Part shown: piece by piece, positions 1-11,665 of the stretch
Numbering within the stretch: the first letter of the stretch is position 1
How the letters are laid out: the number at the start of each line of letters is the position of its first letter
Source of the DNA: Heliocybe sulcata
Taxonomy: Eukaryota; Basidiomycota; Agaricomycetes; Gloeophyllales; Gloeophyllaceae
Reading direction: 5' to 3'
Assembly (NCBI GenBank): GCA_004369045.1
Contig: ML213515.1
Location: 870,651-934,650 of the forward strand
DNA length: 64,000 nucleotides
Notes under the pieces: model-generated
What the model saw: the letters and a program-made list of their open reading frames with translations, nothing else
What the model was told of the DNA's origin: nothing
Databases searched by the model: none
Made by a program: the position numbers and the translations under genes

Positions 1-1278
1 CGCGAGATGAAGGGCGCCCAGCAACACCCGGTTCGTTGCGAACCAATGAGAGTTTGTCTTTGGCTCTATTTGCGGCTATGCCACCCACTCTTCCTGCTTC
101 CACCCACATCTTTCACGAACGACGAGCTGCTTATACTCGTATCTTGCGCTCAGGATTTGAAAGCAAGCGAAGAGCCTCCTCAATAATACGTGAAGATTGT
201 TTTCACCAGATGGAATACAGCCGGCATTTAGGCACTCGAATTGGAACTTGTTCCCAGTGGACGATCAGCGGACTTTAGCGTGGGCGGGTGACTCACGTCG
301 CAGCTCGGTGCTGCTGTACAACGCACTCTTGTGAGCTCTGTGAGTGGACTACGCAAGTCTAGTGACGGATTGCACCTAACTCACCACTGTAAAAGGTGAC
401 ACGCTTCAAGAATATGCGACCGTGCAACGCAGATGCAAGACATATTGTTCGTCGTGATATTGTCGTTTGTCTTGCTCTCATGGAGATGCGGTAACCGTTC
501 GCTCAGAAGTAATCTTTCCTCAAGTCCTCAGCAGAAAGGATAGGTATCATATTCTGTTTAGCTATGCTACATCTCTATCTGCAGCACGAGCGGCGGGTCA
601 GTTGCCATCTTGCATTAGAACGCGGACGTCTGACCTGTAGAGCCGCGCTCGAGATCTCTACTTCAGCTCTCTATCTCCGTCTCTCCCAGCTTTGCACAGC
701 ACACTATTCGTTATCATACATATTTGCCTTGTGTGGTGTGCTTATAGTATGTGCCCGAGTCTGGCAACAAGGCACTCCGAGTAGCGGTGCAATCATACAC
801 AACGTATTGCAACCCCGATAGCAAACGTGAAAAATTGGGCACCCTCAAGGGATGCACGAGGCATTGAGTAAAGCAGGAGCTCTACAAACGCGCGCGTGGC
901 GCGAACGTGCGGAGCTTGAAAAGGACAATACGCGTACCACGTGACCGTGATCCCAGCATTTGAGCGGCGTCGCAATCTGATCTGCCACCTTCACCACTAC
1001 CCCCGCCATCTGCGCTGCTCGCTCATCACCTTGCTTCAGACAATTTCTCGTCATTAAGCGAATATATCTTACTGCCGACCATGTCATACATGTGAGTCTC
1101 CGCATCCTGGCTCAGTGCCACAGTTCTAACTGCCACCATCGTCGCCGATTCGCATTGTCACTAGAAACATCACCTCCAAAGATTACCTTCTAGTCAAAAG
1201 GCCTCGTTACTCCGCCGCACTACCTACCAAGTGAGTCGTCTGCCATATTGGACCGTGCCACAGCTCTGACTGTCGCCG
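1..1278. other. Intergenic left edge
   Basis: No open frame here resembles a known protein, and no RNA gene or transposon protein was recognised. The last 200 bases contain a short imperfect duplication (near 1092 and 1231), each copy starting with a donor-like GTGAGTC, just upstream of the first F-box-like gene. Confidence 0.5.
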
Positions 1279-3126
1279 ATGTGGCCGCTTAGCCCCGTTG
1301 TCAGCGACGTCGCCCTCCCTCTAATCCAGTCGAAGAGGACGTCCCGCGAAATCATCGCTAAAATCACCGCCTACGTCGTTGCGGGGTCGGATAACCAAGA
1401 AAAGGCGGTCCTCTCGATGGCGCAGATATGTAAGACGTGGCGGGAGACGCTCATCGATAATCCGAGGATATGGGCCAGGGTTGGATTGACAGCGAGCTTC
1501 GACGCTCTCCAAGAGACCCTGCTGCGCGCCAAGCGGGTTCCGTTGACCATCACCGGGTCGATCACGCCCAAGCCACTCGAGGAATCCACGATAGAAGCCC
1601 TGAACCAGGAGCTAGCGACGTTTGAAGAATACCTCGAGGTACTGGAGAGGAAGCTCGAGCTCTCGGGGGAGCAGTTGAGGGTCTTGGGAAAGTTGCGAAT
1701 GCGAGAGTGGCGGATCTTCGAAGAGGAGGACAGACTCTGTAGGCAGGCGGACCTGGAGCGGGACCAGAGCTTCCACAAGTTAGCGCTCATACGCCGTCAC
1801 CTCCACCACACTCAGTCTCTTCACCTCACGATATCATCCACGATCCTGGCGAAGATCGGGCGGACGGATACGCCCAAGGCGATGATGCTCGAGGACCTGC
1901 AGATCAGGCAGGTGGACTGCGACGGATCCGTCGATCTCTCGCGGCTCGCATCCCCCGTCCTCCGCCGCCTGAAGGTTTCCGGGTTCCGGTCGTTCGACGA
2001 CTTTGGCATGCTGGCTTGCTCGATGTTGAGGGAGCTGGATATTAGCAACGTCCATGCGGCCTCAACGACCGGAGCGATCATCGAGCTGCTGTCTAGGACA
2101 CCTCTTCTGGAGACTCTGAAGTTGAGCGTCTCACTTCGGCAGACACAGGAGAGCAACTCGCTCATCAAGGTCGTCGCCTTACCTGTCCTACGTCGGTTGA
2201 CCCTTCTTGTCAGTAACATCGGCGAAGCCGACATCCTTACCTTCATGCGCGCTCCAGCGCTCGAGCTGGCGTACATTCATATCTGCTGGTCTGCCAGGGC
2301 ATCGAAGGTTATTGAACTCGTCGGGAAGGCCATCCATCACCTCTCGCCGAAGACGTTTCTGGGCTGCACAGTCCGCGGGTCGGGAATCGAAACGACCGAG
2401 TTCATGCTGACGTCAGAAGCAGCGGCCGTAAAGACCCCATCATTAGCCGAGGGCGTACATCTAGTGATGGAGGGCTACTACTGGAAAGACGAAGACATGG
2501 TGGTAGACATCTTCCGGCACCATTTCCAGGCCACGCTTCGTGGCATCCAATGCCTTAGCCTCCAAGATGGACGAGCACGAACCGAAGAGGCCGTGCAGAC
2601 GTGGAAGACGTTCTTCCTCGCGATGCCGGCCGTCAAGGACCTACATCTGTCAGGCAGCACATCGACACTCCCGACAGGCCTCGTATACCGTGACTTCCAC
2701 GATGGGCATGTGTGCTGGCCGTCGCTCTTCCCTCAGCTGTTATCCGTCGAGTTCGAGGCGGTGTGGTTCCGGAAGTCGTCCGCTGGTCGTGGCCAAGACC
2801 AGGGCAACTTCTTACGCCGTCTTACGAAGTCATTTGAGCGGCAACTTCACGAAGATTTCAACAACGAGGATGGCTCCATGGGTCTGATAAGGTCTTGTCA
2901 GCGCTCGAGCGACCTCGAAAAAGCTCAAAACCTTACAATCACAAAATGTATCAATATCTTTCAGGAAGATATTATGTTCCTCGATTATCTGTTCGCCTGC
3001 GGTGTGTTCCCTAGAATCTCCTGGGATGGGTGCGAGCAGGAAGAGGGGCCGAAGGAGATAGCAGAAGGAGGTGAGGATGATGACGAAAGCGAAGGCGAGT
3101 GGGGGGATGCGGACTGTGACCTCTGA
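1279..3126 (+). CDS. F-box-like/LRR-type protein (long family), 615 aa
   Basis: A single uninterrupted frame from ATG at 1279 to TGA. The first ~80 residues look like a divergent F-box: a REIIAKI-like helix, then the typical 'MAQICKTWRE...NPRIWARV' pattern seen in Agaricomycete F-box proteins. A charged, coiled-coil-prone stretch follows at ~95-150, then leucine-rich blocks such as 'LSRTPLLETLKLS' and 'LPVLRRLTLLV'. The C-terminus is a strongly acidic tail rich in E, D and G. F-box proteins normally recruit substrates to SCF ubiquitin ligases; the substrate here is unknown. The same architecture recurs in this window at 6776-8449 and 20538-22403, and a decayed relative of residues ~390-610 lies at 24858-25405. 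A 5' exon further upstream cannot be excluded. Confidence 0.8.
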   Translation: MWPLSPVVSDVALPLIQSKRTSREIIAKITAYVVAGSDNQEKAVLSMAQICKTWRETLIDNPRIWARVGLTASFDALQETLLRAKRVPLTITGSITPKPLEESTIEALNQELATFEEYLEVLERKLELSGEQLRVLGKLRMREWRIFEEEDRLCRQADLERDQSFHKLALIRRHLHHTQSLHLTISSTILAKIGRTDTPKAMMLEDLQIRQVDCDGSVDLSRLASPVLRRLKVSGFRSFDDFGMLACSMLRELDISNVHAASTTGAIIELLSRTPLLETLKLSVSLRQTQESNSLIKVVALPVLRRLTLLVSNIGEADILTFMRAPALELAYIHICWSARASKVIELVGKAIHHLSPKTFLGCTVRGSGIETTEFMLTSEAAAVKTPSLAEGVHLVMEGYYWKDEDMVVDIFRHHFQATLRGIQCLSLQDGRARTEEAVQTWKTFFLAMPAVKDLHLSGSTSTLPTGLVYRDFHDGHVCWPSLFPQLLSVEFEAVWFRKSSAGRGQDQGNFLRRLTKSFERQLHEDFNNEDGSMGLIRSCQRSSDLEKAQNLTITKCINIFQEDIMFLDYLFACGVFPRISWDGCEQEEGPKEIAEGGEDDDESEGEWGDADCDL

Positions 3127-6100
3127 GAACAGACTGGCAGGCAGACGGCGGCGCCGGAGACGGTACTGCGACTCTAGAAGAATACAGAGGTGCTCGATAT
3201 TTACATGGCTGACCGAGCTCAGCGCCAGAGGGGATCCGATGGATTGTAGTGTGTAATTTTGTGTCATGAACCAAATGTGTGCTGACATACCGCGGGCTGT
3301 GAGCCGAGTGGCAAACTGCACGATAGACTCTTAATAACCAGAACCCAGCATCGTATCTGGCAAAGAGTAGCGCAAAGACGCAATGGGAGACGAACTGGAC
3401 AGGGTAATACCGAGCTTCCGAATGAAAAAAAGATGCGACGACCATTAGCCACAAATAAACATCAAATAGCCGCAAAGTTACGGGAGCCACCCGCCACAGC
3501 CTCATGGGCGTAAGTTTGCCACAGCCCATGCCCGCTTCTGAGTTCTTGCCCTAATTGTAGACGATCATATAATAGACGAGTTTGCTTCGGAAAGATACAA
3601 GAGTGGAGACGTCGAAGAATCCCTACCTGGCACCCTGTACATGGCACAAAAATGCCCATTAAATCTACTGGGACTGCCTTCAGGAAGTAGGCTCCGGGGC
3701 ACCGTACAGCAAGAAAGTGTGATTGAGCGTCATACAGCCATAGGTAACAGCTGAAGTCGTACCTCAAGTAGTGCAGGCAGCCGAGTTGTAACATCAATAC
3801 AGGAGAGCTTCCTGTCCGATCTCCACAGACCACCACAACGTCGCAGAAAGACGACATCAATAACAATCTGGCGACGGCCTCTGAGTTCTGAGACGCACCA
3901 GTGCCACATCCTTACAAACCAATGTACATATGTGCTCGCCGCGGGAGGGCTCGGAGAGGTGGCACGAACAGGCGCGAACGTTTGGAAAGAATTCCAGCGC
4001 GAACGGGGAAGAGCGCCGCTGTGAGGATGTCTCCAGTAATTGTCGACTATCTGCAAGCGGCCTTCGTCTAGAAACGCTGCCTTTGCAATTCAGAAAGCAT
4101 GGAAAAGCGCGTACGCGAACAGGTCCGCATATGATACGTCCTTTGTTACTAACGTGCCGTCATTTGACGTCGCGGGGCTGTTATGCGACTCCTTCTCGGG
4201 GTGCAGTAGACACAGTCGCCTCTTAACATACTGGTCTGCAATCGCCTCTGTCGCTACCTAGCCCATGCCGACTTAGCCAGGACAAACCCGGGGAAACGGC
4301 TATGCTTCGGTTCCTCGTGCTGTCCCTTCTCCTTCCCAGACTCAGCTTCTCCCCGCTGGGCGGGATCTGGGTGCTGGATCGAATCCACATTCCGAGGCAT
4401 GTCATCTGCAGCCAATCACGTAGTTCGACGTGATGGAGGGCGTTCTCGTACAACACGAGGCAACGGCGGTCAGGAGCCGCGCTTTATGGTCTTCCCCAAT
4501 CCACAGAAGAGCACGCGCGAGCTGTGCATTGGTCGGAGCACCCTGGAAAATTGTACTGCAGGTAGATAGACATATTCATTAGTAATACTACTCAGAAACG
4601 CATAGTCGAAGTATATACCAGCGCGTTTGAAGGTATCGTTACCAGTTCTGCACCTTCCCCTCGAGCCAACTGATGCCTCGAGCTAGGGCGGCCTGTCCGA
4701 AGAGAACAGAAAGGACGATGAACATCGTCCCCTTATATACCACACTCTCACCCAGGAGCATTGAGAACTGGATGCCCGAGAACAATTCCTGCCAGTCCTA
4801 GTCGGACCGCCACAGCCGAATCGCTGCTTAGGTACCAGCGCACTTGGATTCAAGCCATCAGATACTAATAATTGAGTAAAGAAAAGGACTACTCCACTGA
4901 TTCCCAAACATCCGTCATCCAGCTCATCGCCACCTTTGATCGCCATGCTCCTCCCGCGGACAATTCCTGCTCGCCAACTTCCCATCTCCGGGTCCCGCCA
5001 TGACATCTTCACGTCTGTGGCGCCTTGCTTGTCTATCCCTGTACTTGTCCAGGACCTCCTTAACAATCTCCAGCGCCGCTTTTCTGTCTGCCCTCAATTC
5101 TTCAGGCGTTTTGCATACGACGTGCCCGCTGCATGGCCTGCGAGGCTAGGCGCAAGGCTTGATGCTGGACGGTTCCGCTCTTACACGCCTGAGGCACACA
5201 TGACAGACATCAGACGAAGACACGACGGCGAGCGTTGCGGGTAGGAGAAGAGGTGGCGAGTATGTTTCGCAAGTGCTACTACACCTGTGATTTAAAACGA
5301 TGTCAGCGGTGATGGAGGTATGTTCAGTTGGGATAACTTCACGTACTGCGGTTACGCAGACGCGCATATGTCAGTCCCCAGCTTCTCCGAAGACAACTCC
5401 CTTTCCTCTGCGGTACAGATGTTGAATTGGCCAGGCAGCGGACGCCTGGGCCAGATTGACCAGGGTGTCCTCCCACTCCCTCTTACTGGGTATTCTCTCC
5501 TTCCAGAGCATCTGGCGCAACATGACACGCAGATGGTAGACCGACACGGTGTTCAACTCCTGCGTATACTGCATGCTTTCTCTTCGCTGCCTCGCGAAGG
5601 GCTCCCCAATCGCTATGATATGGCAAGGCTGTTATAGACAGGTCAACATAATCATCGCCAGCTGACTTCAACGCATACCTACCAAGTTAGCCTGCCCAAT
5701 TTACGCCCGCAAGTCACCGGTCTCCAATCCGCCAATCAGCTCATCGCAGCTGGCTTGTCCAAGCCCATCATTTACTAGTGCCTTCCGGTCTCGATCCTCC
5801 CTCTCTACACCTTGTCCATTCAGCACTTTCCTCACTTCGGGTTGGCAGCCTGGTAGGCCTCGTCTTGTCACCAACAGCGGGAGCTACTGGAACGGTCGGG
5901 AGTTCATGCCGGGCGGTGTCAACGACAGTTTGCTCAGTGAAGGTGAAGAAGAATAAGCTGTTGGAGAATGAGTCAGACTCGAGCGATGATGCCGGGTAAA
6001 ACATGACAAGAATGAGGACATCGTTACTAGCCATCTCTCAACAATATAGTTTAGAAGCTTGCAGCACCACATTCGTCGTGGTAAAGGCAGTGCGAACCAG

Positions 6101-6775
6101 ATGTATAGACCGACATACCTTCACGAGCTACATCTCCACGGATGGCCTCCGCGTCAATCGTGAATGCCACCTTCAGACGACGCCATGTCTCCTACTCTGG
6201 TGCGGCTTGTTCAATAATTTGTGATTGTTCTCCGTATCAGCGTTATTCCTGCCGACAGTCGAGCCACTGAGTTTAGAACAGAGAGGGAAAGAGAGAGAAT
6301 GAAAGGAGCACGTGTGGGAACGTCGAGCCACAACCGCGAGCAGCCAAACAAAGTCAGCATGGTTGGTCGCGCGTGCTCTGTTTTCCTAGCTGCCACGCTG
6401 CCACGGACGAACTTCACTTGAAACGGTCCACTTTGGTCTTTTCGTATACCAACTGCAAAATCTCAAATACGCATCATCAACACGTCCAATATATCCAAGC
6501 CCTATATTGTATGTCTATCGTGTTCGCCTTCAGGTATCCAAGTTCGACCGATTCTCCCTTCTAGACAACTCGAGCCACTTCCGCGCTATGAGATCCCGGC
6601 TCAATTATTGCCTACTCAAAGTAGCTGTTGACAGAAGTGGTATTACTACTTCAGACAAGGAGGTCAGAGATACGCAATCCATTCTCTCGCTGTGGCACGT
6701 CCAACCGTGCCACGGCTACTTCACTTGCCTGACATCCTTCCTGCGCTAGTCTGACATACCTCTACTTCCCTACAG
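3127..6775. other. Long gene-poor interval
   Basis: About 3.6 kb in which I see no convincing coding exon on either strand. The short open frames do not resemble known families, show no coherent splice pattern and lack repeat domains. The last ~270 bases may hold the 5' exon of the next F-box-like gene (a candidate ATG at 6589 with a phase-compatible donor near 6664). Confidence 0.4.
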
Positions 6776-8449
6776 ACAAAGCCTTTCGGTCCTGTCTCCT
6801 TGAGCGCATTGCCTCTCGAGATCGTTGAGAAGATCGTTATCGGCGCAACCAATATCAGGCGGCAGCAAGACCGGACGAAGGTGCTCTTGCGAATGACACA
6901 CATTTCCAGAGCGGTGCGAGAGATCATGATACGGAAGAGGGCTCTATGGAATTGCGTAGATACGGACCACCCCGCTCTGGCTGCTTTGTTCCTGGAGCGC
7001 GCAGCGAGACCTGAGGTGAGGGTCGTCATAAGCGAGTCTGTTGACGAGCAGAGGGCGACCGACCTCCTCGATGTCCTTGAGCGCTACTCGCAGGCAATTG
7101 TCTCATTGCACATGGACATGCCGGGTGCTCTTTGGGAGAAGTTCTGCAAGGAGAGGGTGCCCGAGATGTGGCATATGACGAACCTGGAGCGCGCGGAACT
7201 CTGGCACCAAGTTGGCAATGACAGATATACCCTACCATCTACCATCGCCCTTCCTTTCGTCACCCCTGCCTTGAAGGAGCTCGCGACCTTCAGGATTCCT
7301 TTACAAACCGCCCAGTCCCTGATGTCGGCTAGTATCGAGGACTTGAATGTCTCAGGCAGTACTAAAGCGACAGCCGAAGATGTCTGGACTGTGCTAGCCG
7401 CGACACCAAACCTGATACGCTTGAATATCTGTGCCACCGTGGTAGATGACGGAACAAGACGTGATGTTGCGCTTCCTCACCTAGAGAAGCTCAGCCTCCG
7501 TATCGTGAACAGGCCCGCGGCCGAGGTGTTCGCTCGCCTTATACATCCCGGAAAGGCGCGTATCGACCTAGACATCATCAGCGATGATCTGGATGCCATC
7601 GAAGACATCATCGACATCATTGGTCCAAAGATCAATGCTATCGCGATCGGAAACAACTATACGATATGCGCACTATCCCACTACAGCACCACAGACACAA
7701 CTATGGTGTTGTCACCACCTTCGGCAGGATATGCAGCACACGAGGAGTCGACGGAGGGACAGGAAGACGAAGAAACGGGACCGAGATTGCGGTTGAATAT
7801 GGCACAGTACATCGAGGATGAAGAGGACCTCCTTTACGACACCTTAGCAGAGGCGCTCCGTCTAACGCTGAACGGGATAACGGTCCTCAAGATCCAGGAA
7901 ATGCGGTTGTACAATGACCCGAGCTTCGAGCCGATGCGGCACCTGATAGGCCCGTTCCCGACAGGCCTCATTCGCAAGAAGAAGAGAGCGCGGTCCACGG
8001 GAGAGGAAATCTGGGTGCTTGCCTGCCCATACGTACAGAAGATGGAACTGCGTTTTGTGCGATTCCGCAAGACATTCCGTGGGGCTAACAAGGACGATTT
8101 TGTGGACCTCCTGCTAAGGTCCATTGAGCACTCCCACCTGGGAGAACACAAAATATACCTTACCATCGACTACCCGGTGAATTTGAATGAAACGGACGTT
8201 GCCGACCTGGAGAAGACGATTTACACCATTCACCGGACTGGTCCATTCGGGAAGGAGGACGGCGGAAACATGGAGGACGATACAGTTGAGATTTTTGGAG
8301 AGAGGGAGATTGGTTGGCTCGAGGAAGACGACGAGGCAGAAGAAGGAACGGCTGCCTTGACAGAGATCGATGTTGCTGGAGCTACCGACGATGATGAGGG
8401 GGAGGGGGACGGTGTTGAGGATGCTCTACAAAGGCAAAGGACGAGTTGA
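6776..8449 (+). CDS. F-box-like/LRR-type protein, 5' end unresolved
   Basis: The open frame is entered through a good acceptor (CCCTACAG ending at 6775) and runs to TGA at 8449, giving about 557 residues from this exon. It has no ATG near its start: the apparent start at 6800 is TTG and the first internal ATG (6893) would cut into the F-box. A small 5' exon is therefore likely; ATG 6589 with a donor near 6664 would join in frame. The N-terminus reads 'SALPLEIVEKIVIG', an F-box start, followed by weak leucine-rich blocks and an acidic tail (EEDDEAEEG, DDDEGEGDG). It is the same general type as the 1279 and 20538 genes but clearly diverged from both. The role is presumed SCF substrate recruitment; the target is unknown. 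Confidence 0.7.
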   Translation, partial: TKPFGPVSLSALPLEIVEKIVIGATNIRRQQDRTKVLLRMTHISRAVREIMIRKRALWNCVDTDHPALAALFLERAARPEVRVVISESVDEQRATDLLDVLERYSQAIVSLHMDMPGALWEKFCKERVPEMWHMTNLERAELWHQVGNDRYTLPSTIALPFVTPALKELATFRIPLQTAQSLMSASIEDLNVSGSTKATAEDVWTVLAATPNLIRLNICATVVDDGTRRDVALPHLEKLSLRIVNRPAAEVFARLIHPGKARIDLDIISDDLDAIEDIIDIIGPKINAIAIGNNYTICALSHYSTTDTTMVLSPPSAGYAAHEESTEGQEDEETGPRLRLNMAQYIEDEEDLLYDTLAEALRLTLNGITVLKIQEMRLYNDPSFEPMRHLIGPFPTGLIRKKKRARSTGEEIWVLACPYVQKMELRFVRFRKTFRGANKDDFVDLLLRSIEHSHLGEHKIYLTIDYPVNLNETDVADLEKTIYTIHRTGPFGKEDGGNMEDDTVEIFGEREIGWLEEDDEAEEGTAALTEIDVAGATDDDEGEGDGVEDALQRQRTS

Positions 8450-9860
8450 GCGAGAAAGGACGTATAAGAAGCAAGTAGGGCAGCGGCCGCAAAGGGCGTG
8501 ATATCGACTGCGTTGCTAGAGCAGGACGGATGACGAGTGTAACTGAGTAGACAGCTGCAGAGTCGCAGAGGATTCCTTTTGAATGTACAGTACATGTTGA
8601 TCAACACTCAGTATTGACTGATAGATGACAGTCCAAGGGCGTGAGTACTGAGTGGTAGAACATCAAGATTAATGACGCACATGAGGGATAGCCGCAATAT
8701 CCTCCATCATTCGTTCCTCGGCGATACTCCCTTCACGAACAGATGTGCCAGACCTTGCCTAGAATGATGAGGGAATGCAGACTGTAGCAAGCGCTAGTTG
8801 CTCGCCTACTGAGTTCCATTGAGGAGACGTCGCTAGCAATTCCAGTCGGCCGTATCGTTTGTCCACCCCGGCAATCGCCGCGCCCTCAAAAGAAACACAT
8901 CAGAGCAGCTTGCTACTCTCCTCGAACTCTCATGGCTGGGCATCTGAACAATTGGGACTTATGGCAAATAGCTATCACATAACAGCAGCCTAGATATGCA
9001 AATGAGCACCTTCGGTGATTTCGTGCTGTTGTCTTTATATGTTTGAAGGCGCTCATTCCTGATTATTTCACGACAGCCTGGGCATAACTAGTACATCCGT
9101 GAACTTTTCGGAAACCCAAGCCGCTCTCACAAGGCATGCAGTCCATCATGTCAGTCGACCCTGCACGAATCTTAGTGAGGACGCAAAGTAAAGTACCGCC
9201 ATGCAATATTCAATCATCGCATCATTAATGTCCTTGCACTTGGCCGACGTAGATTGGAAGTCTTCGCAATTGACGTCTTTGCAGGTCTTCCCTGGGCCGT
9301 GCTGTCGCTACCCGGTGATACATCTGCGGCATTTTTACCGTAGGTTCTCATATTGAGATGATATTGTGGCACTCATAAGAAAGCCTGGTCGAACAGACGT
9401 GAAGATCGTCCGCTTTATTTTGGAAAGTCGCATGCTGGGGCCATCATACAACGAGTCTCTCCGGAATCAGCACCTTCTGTGGCCCCTACCGGACGCGGAA
9501 GAAGTTCTCTAATAAACCCTTCATGCACGAGTCGCTGATGCTATTTCACTTGGCTACAGTTAGCTCGCTCTCAGGTCTGGGTGGACCACATGACGACGCC
9601 GACGTGTACTATCTGCCGAGTCTGGTATTAGCAATTGGGACAGACATCCTGTTCCTTGCGATATCATTGTGTCTTTTTTTCGATGCAGTCGCGGCAGACA
9701 TCAAGTCCGAACATTAGTCCTAAAATCTGTACCTGCGATCGCCGAATTTGCGCCTTCCGGGATCAGCCAAGAGGCATTCAGATTGTTCTTCGACATCCCA
9801 GGGCTCCAGTTTAGCTCACTGGGCTATAATGGTCTGTAGTGAACTCGCTAGGAGGGCGCG
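8450..9860. other. Intergenic, nothing recognised
   Basis: About 1.4 kb with no convincing exon. The longest plus-strand frame (9523-9717) has a hydrophobic C-terminal half but no recognisable family, promoter or splice context. Confidence 0.4.
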
Positions 9861-11665
9861 ACCTTGAAGGGGAAGACTTGACCGGAAGGTCAGCGCCGTT
9901 ATACACGTAGAAAGTTTGTTGGTAGGGTCAAGGTGCATACTGCCGAGGCTATTGCATCAGCTCTATCGAGCTACAAAGCTCATGGTTCTATCACAAATGT
10001 GGTATGCAGATTCTGTTCATAGAGATATTTGAAGGGAATAGAGCACGCCTCGGCGAGCGTTCCCGCTAGTATCAATAAACGTAAGGAATCAACTTATACG
10101 GCACCCTACTCGCCCACTCATCCCATTGCTGCCCAAACTGCTTCCGCATAGCCGCATCCTCATTCACCGGCCTGAACAAACACACGTAATCCAGCCCCAG
10201 TCCACCAATCAACGACAACCCGACTATCAGTTTACCCAACACCGTATTCAACACGCCGCACTCGCGCAGCCACGAGCCCTCAGAGAACCAGCACAAGCAC
10301 ACTCCGGTAAAGGCAACGACGAAGGCGGAGTAGCTCGGGTGACGGACCCAGGAGTAGGGACCGGAGGTGACGAGGGTCTGGTCAGGACGGAAGGAGAGCT
10401 GGTAGGTGAAGTGCTTCCCGAGGGTGACATAGCATTGGTAGCGTATAAGAGAGCCGAAGACAGCGAGCGCGGTGCCCACGATGAATGAAGTGGTGAGGCG
10501 GACACGAGGGATGTGGGAGGGGGACGGGGCGAGGGTAGCAATGACTTCTGAGGTGTAGGGCTCGTAGTGCAAGTGAGCACAGATGAGGACGAGGGACTCG
10601 CAGAGCGCGCCCAGCCATAGCCCATACTGCACATAGTCCTAAGCGTCAGTAAACAGAAAGGAGATAGCAAGAGTACACGCACCTTAAGGATGCTGGGCCA
10701 CCAGATGATGGCTTTCTGCCTAAAAGTGGCGTATCCGGAGAAGCGCTTGAGGTCTTCGTCCGGCACAGGCGGATTGGGGTTCGTGAGGCATCGATGCAGG
10801 CCAGCAGTCGCAATAAAGAGAAGGGGTACTCGTGCCAGCGACATGGCGTGCAGTTGCTCAGGCAGATAGGTGCGAGACCGGGCGAGAGTTTAAATGGCCA
10901 GCTCGGCCGGCCATCATGGATCAGCGCACACACGGAGGTACGGGTTCATCACTCAGGAATGCGCTAACAAGGATTCCCCGTGAGATGAGAAGGCAAAGAG
11001 GAACACCGGCGCCCACAATGTGTCGTAATCGCGTCGTAACGAGTCTGCGAGACTTAGCTATGCTTTGCCCTCCGCTATCACCATTGCATTCAAGAGACGT
11101 AGACAGTAAGCTCTAAGGCAAGCAGAACGCGAGCATAAGGCTTGATCAGCTTGTGACCGTCGACTCGGATGAGTCAAGATCTTAAGGACGGCTTCGGAGA
11201 TATTGGTTATGCCTCGAGGTCATCGGTGCACCGCGCACATGTCTGCTGAAGAGCTAAGTAGTCGGCATCAAGATATGATAGGTATATTGTCGGCGTTGCT
11301 GTATATATATCAGGAGCCCAAGGAAATTTCGGTACTCATGACGTGAATACCGGCCATATCAGCGTCATCGCAGGGCTGCAATTGGATATCGTAGACTTAT
11401 CTTGTCGGCAGAAGGGCGAGGATGGTGCACAGGACCCGCTCGTAACTCGTGTTACGATTCCTTTCTTCGCCGGGATCAGGATAAATTGTAAGACCGACAA
11501 ACGTACCTCCGCTTGAGGGTTGTCGTACGGCGGAAGTTTGTTGATGCAGCATCCGGTTTATCGCATCCAGCGCCAAGTAAGAGACGCAAACTGTACTTGT
11601 AAGGAATGAGGTGCGGCGGAACAGCGCACGAAGATTCCAGTTGATAATGTAAGGAACACAAGCGT
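9860..11665. repeat. Segmental duplication, copy 1 (contains ICMT-like gene)
   Basis: This block aligns by eye with 23040-24760 in the same orientation. Conserved landmarks include the sequence around 'CCGTTATACACGTA' beyond the gene's 3' end, the whole two-exon ICMT-like gene, the 'CGGCCATCATGG' segment upstream of it, 'CACAATGTGTCGT', 'ATATCGTAGA', 'AACTCGTGTTA' and 'ACGAAGATTCCAGT'. The coding part is far better conserved than the flanks. Outer boundaries are approximate. Confidence 0.8.
10072..10844 (-). CDS. Isoprenylcysteine carboxyl methyltransferase-like (ICMT/Ste14 family), copy 1
   Basis: Two exons (10844-10683 and 10638-10072) joined in phase 0 across a 44-nt intron give 242 residues. 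The N-terminal half is hydrophobic with several predicted membrane segments. The C-terminal half carries the family signature: 'GPYSWVRHPSYS' with the R-H-P core that binds S-adenosylmethionine, and a C-terminal 'FGQQWDEW...RVPYKLIPYVY' block. ICMT enzymes sit in the ER membrane and methylate the carboxyl group of C-terminal prenylated cysteines on CaaX proteins and, in fungi, lipopeptide pheromones. Polypores often carry several diverged ICMT-like genes, so substrate identity is uncertain. A near-identical copy of the same length and intron position is at 23236-24008. The start is the ATG opening 'MSLARVPLL'. Confidence 0.9.

Noticed and set aside
6800-6802. TTG as start of the second F-box-like gene
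   Set aside because: A nuclear eukaryotic gene should start at ATG; a spliced 5' exon is more likely because an acceptor lies just upstream.
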